A model generated the notes under the pieces. It was not told where the DNA came from and did not search any database. It saw only the letters and a program-made list of their open reading frames with translations. The translations under genes and the position numbers were made by a program. From Sphingobium sp. JS3065 (GTDB taxonomy: Bacteria; Pseudomonadota; Alphaproteobacteria; Sphingomonadales; Sphingomonadaceae), in contig NZ_CP102664.1 in the NCBI RefSeq assembly GCF_026427355.1, forward strand, positions 1,736,001 through 1,800,000: a DNA stretch of 64,000 nucleotides. Reading direction: 5' to 3'. Below, one piece after another: positions 63,529 to 64,000 of the stretch; the stretch's first letter is position 1, and each line of letters starts with the position of its first letter.

Positions 63529-63554
63529 GGGGGCCGGCATTTCTGCCGGTCCCC
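63529..63554 (-). terminator. Strong GNRA-loop hairpin terminator on the minus strand
   Basis: An 11-bp stem (GGGGGCCGGCA/TGCCGGTCCCC read on plus) with a 4-base loop that is GAAA on the minus strand, followed on the minus strand by ATTTTGCTTTT. It should end a leftward transcript starting to its right, though no clear gene is seen there. Confidence 0.7.
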
Positions 63555-63949
63555 ACTTCCGTCGTGTCTCTCGATCCGCTTCTCTTTCGAGATGCGATCA
63601 TCGGACTCGGCGCGCGATAGGTCCGCCTAAAAGGCTTTGCTATCGTGTCGGCTCCGTTCTTCCGGCCGGTCGGCCGTTTTCCCGCAGCCTGTCCTCTTTA
63701 TTCGATGCCCGACGTTCACTTTCGCGCGTGCACAGCATCGTCTATTGAGGACCATCGGCTTTCCGCATTTTCCTTCCGGTCCATGCTTCTTTTCCGACGC
63801 TCGAAAAGTCCTTCAAGTCATTGATTTCTCTTTGACTTTGGCATCCAGATTTCTCTGTCTCCCGTCCTTTCCGATAAGAGGATGCTCTCACCAAAAGCGA
63901 GTCGGGCAAAGCGGAATCTTTCACCTCGAAGACGGATTCGCCCTAAAGC

Positions 63950-63968
63950 TGTGGATAGATGTGGATAA
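63950..63968 (+). promoter_or_regulatory. Two adjacent DnaA-box-like 9-mers
   Basis: TGTGGATAG (63950-63958) and TGTGGATAA (63960-63968), one base apart and followed by a run of seven or more T. The second is a perfect DnaA box (TTATCCACA on the other strand), the first differs at one base. Confidence 0.55.
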
Positions 63969-64000
63969 TTTTTTTCCTGGCGTTTCAGCCGCCCGGCGAC

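Larger units (their letters stand above)
63174..64000. other. Long intergenic region to window end
   Basis: About 830 bp without a convincing protein gene. It holds the presumed promoter of the glycosyltransferase, an inverted pair TGCGTTAAA (63265) / TTTAACGCA (63373), a strong hairpin at 63529-63554 and two DnaA-box-like 9-mers near the end. A minus-strand GTG frame of 60 codons (63742-63924) is basic and unrecognised. Confidence 0.55.

Overview
The window looks like chromosomal or large-replicon DNA from a high-GC alphaproteobacterium of the Sphingomonadales (Sphingobium/Sphingomonas type). This rests on the style of the proteins (FecI/FecR/TonB receptors, DUF808, the small ESFPASDPPA protein, ParA/SPOR cluster) and on overall base and codon use. 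The assignment is by recognition, not by database search.

Positions 1-9,720 are a metal-resistance block. A CnrYXH-like module (anti-sigma, periplasmic metal sensor, ECF sigma) runs leftward into the multicopper oxidase copA and the outer-membrane copB, which is cut by the window edge. copC-copD diverge to the right, followed by a copper P-type ATPase and a CueR regulator. Then come a DUF1289 protein and the DmeF/DmeR Co/Ni efflux pair. Three promoters in the block share the layout TGAGGG-N14-TGCGTA (4048-4073 +, 4001-4026 -, 2681-2706 -), so the sigma factor probably controls its own operon, copAB and copCD. The P-ATPase instead has a CueR-type operator with a 19-bp spacer.

Positions 9,990-35,840 form a large accessory envelope region: glycosyltransferases, a DUF2141 protein, a UPF0104-type membrane protein, a DUF2334 deacetylase-like protein, a FecI/FecR/TonB-receptor set, an RND efflux operon, a secreted EEP-fold phosphodiesterase, MlaA, an orphan LptF/G permease, a CDP-glycerol glycerophosphotransferase-like protein, a HAD phosphatase, a Wzx-like flippase and a PAP2 phosphatase. 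Together they suggest making and moving a surface glycolipid or glycerophosphate-decorated glycan; that is inference.

Positions 36,000-44,980 hold a second RND system (adaptor, pump, outer-membrane factor) with its own OmpR-type two-component system. The outer-membrane factor gene is split by an IS1111-type IS110 element (40371-41764). Its codons rejoin in frame once the element is removed. The adaptor and the PAP2 gene share an identical 15-bp upstream element.

After a 650-bp AT-richer boundary (44,981-45,631) the content becomes housekeeping: ParA/RHH/SPOR genes, a Sel1-SPOR protein, 2-oxoadipate dioxygenase/decarboxylase, PurU, DUF808, MATE, RNase R, MOSC, a glycosyltransferase, RarA, tRNA-Thr(UGU) and a family 2 glycosyltransferase. 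The final 800 bp show no convincing gene but contain a strong terminator hairpin and two adjacent DnaA-box-like 9-mers.
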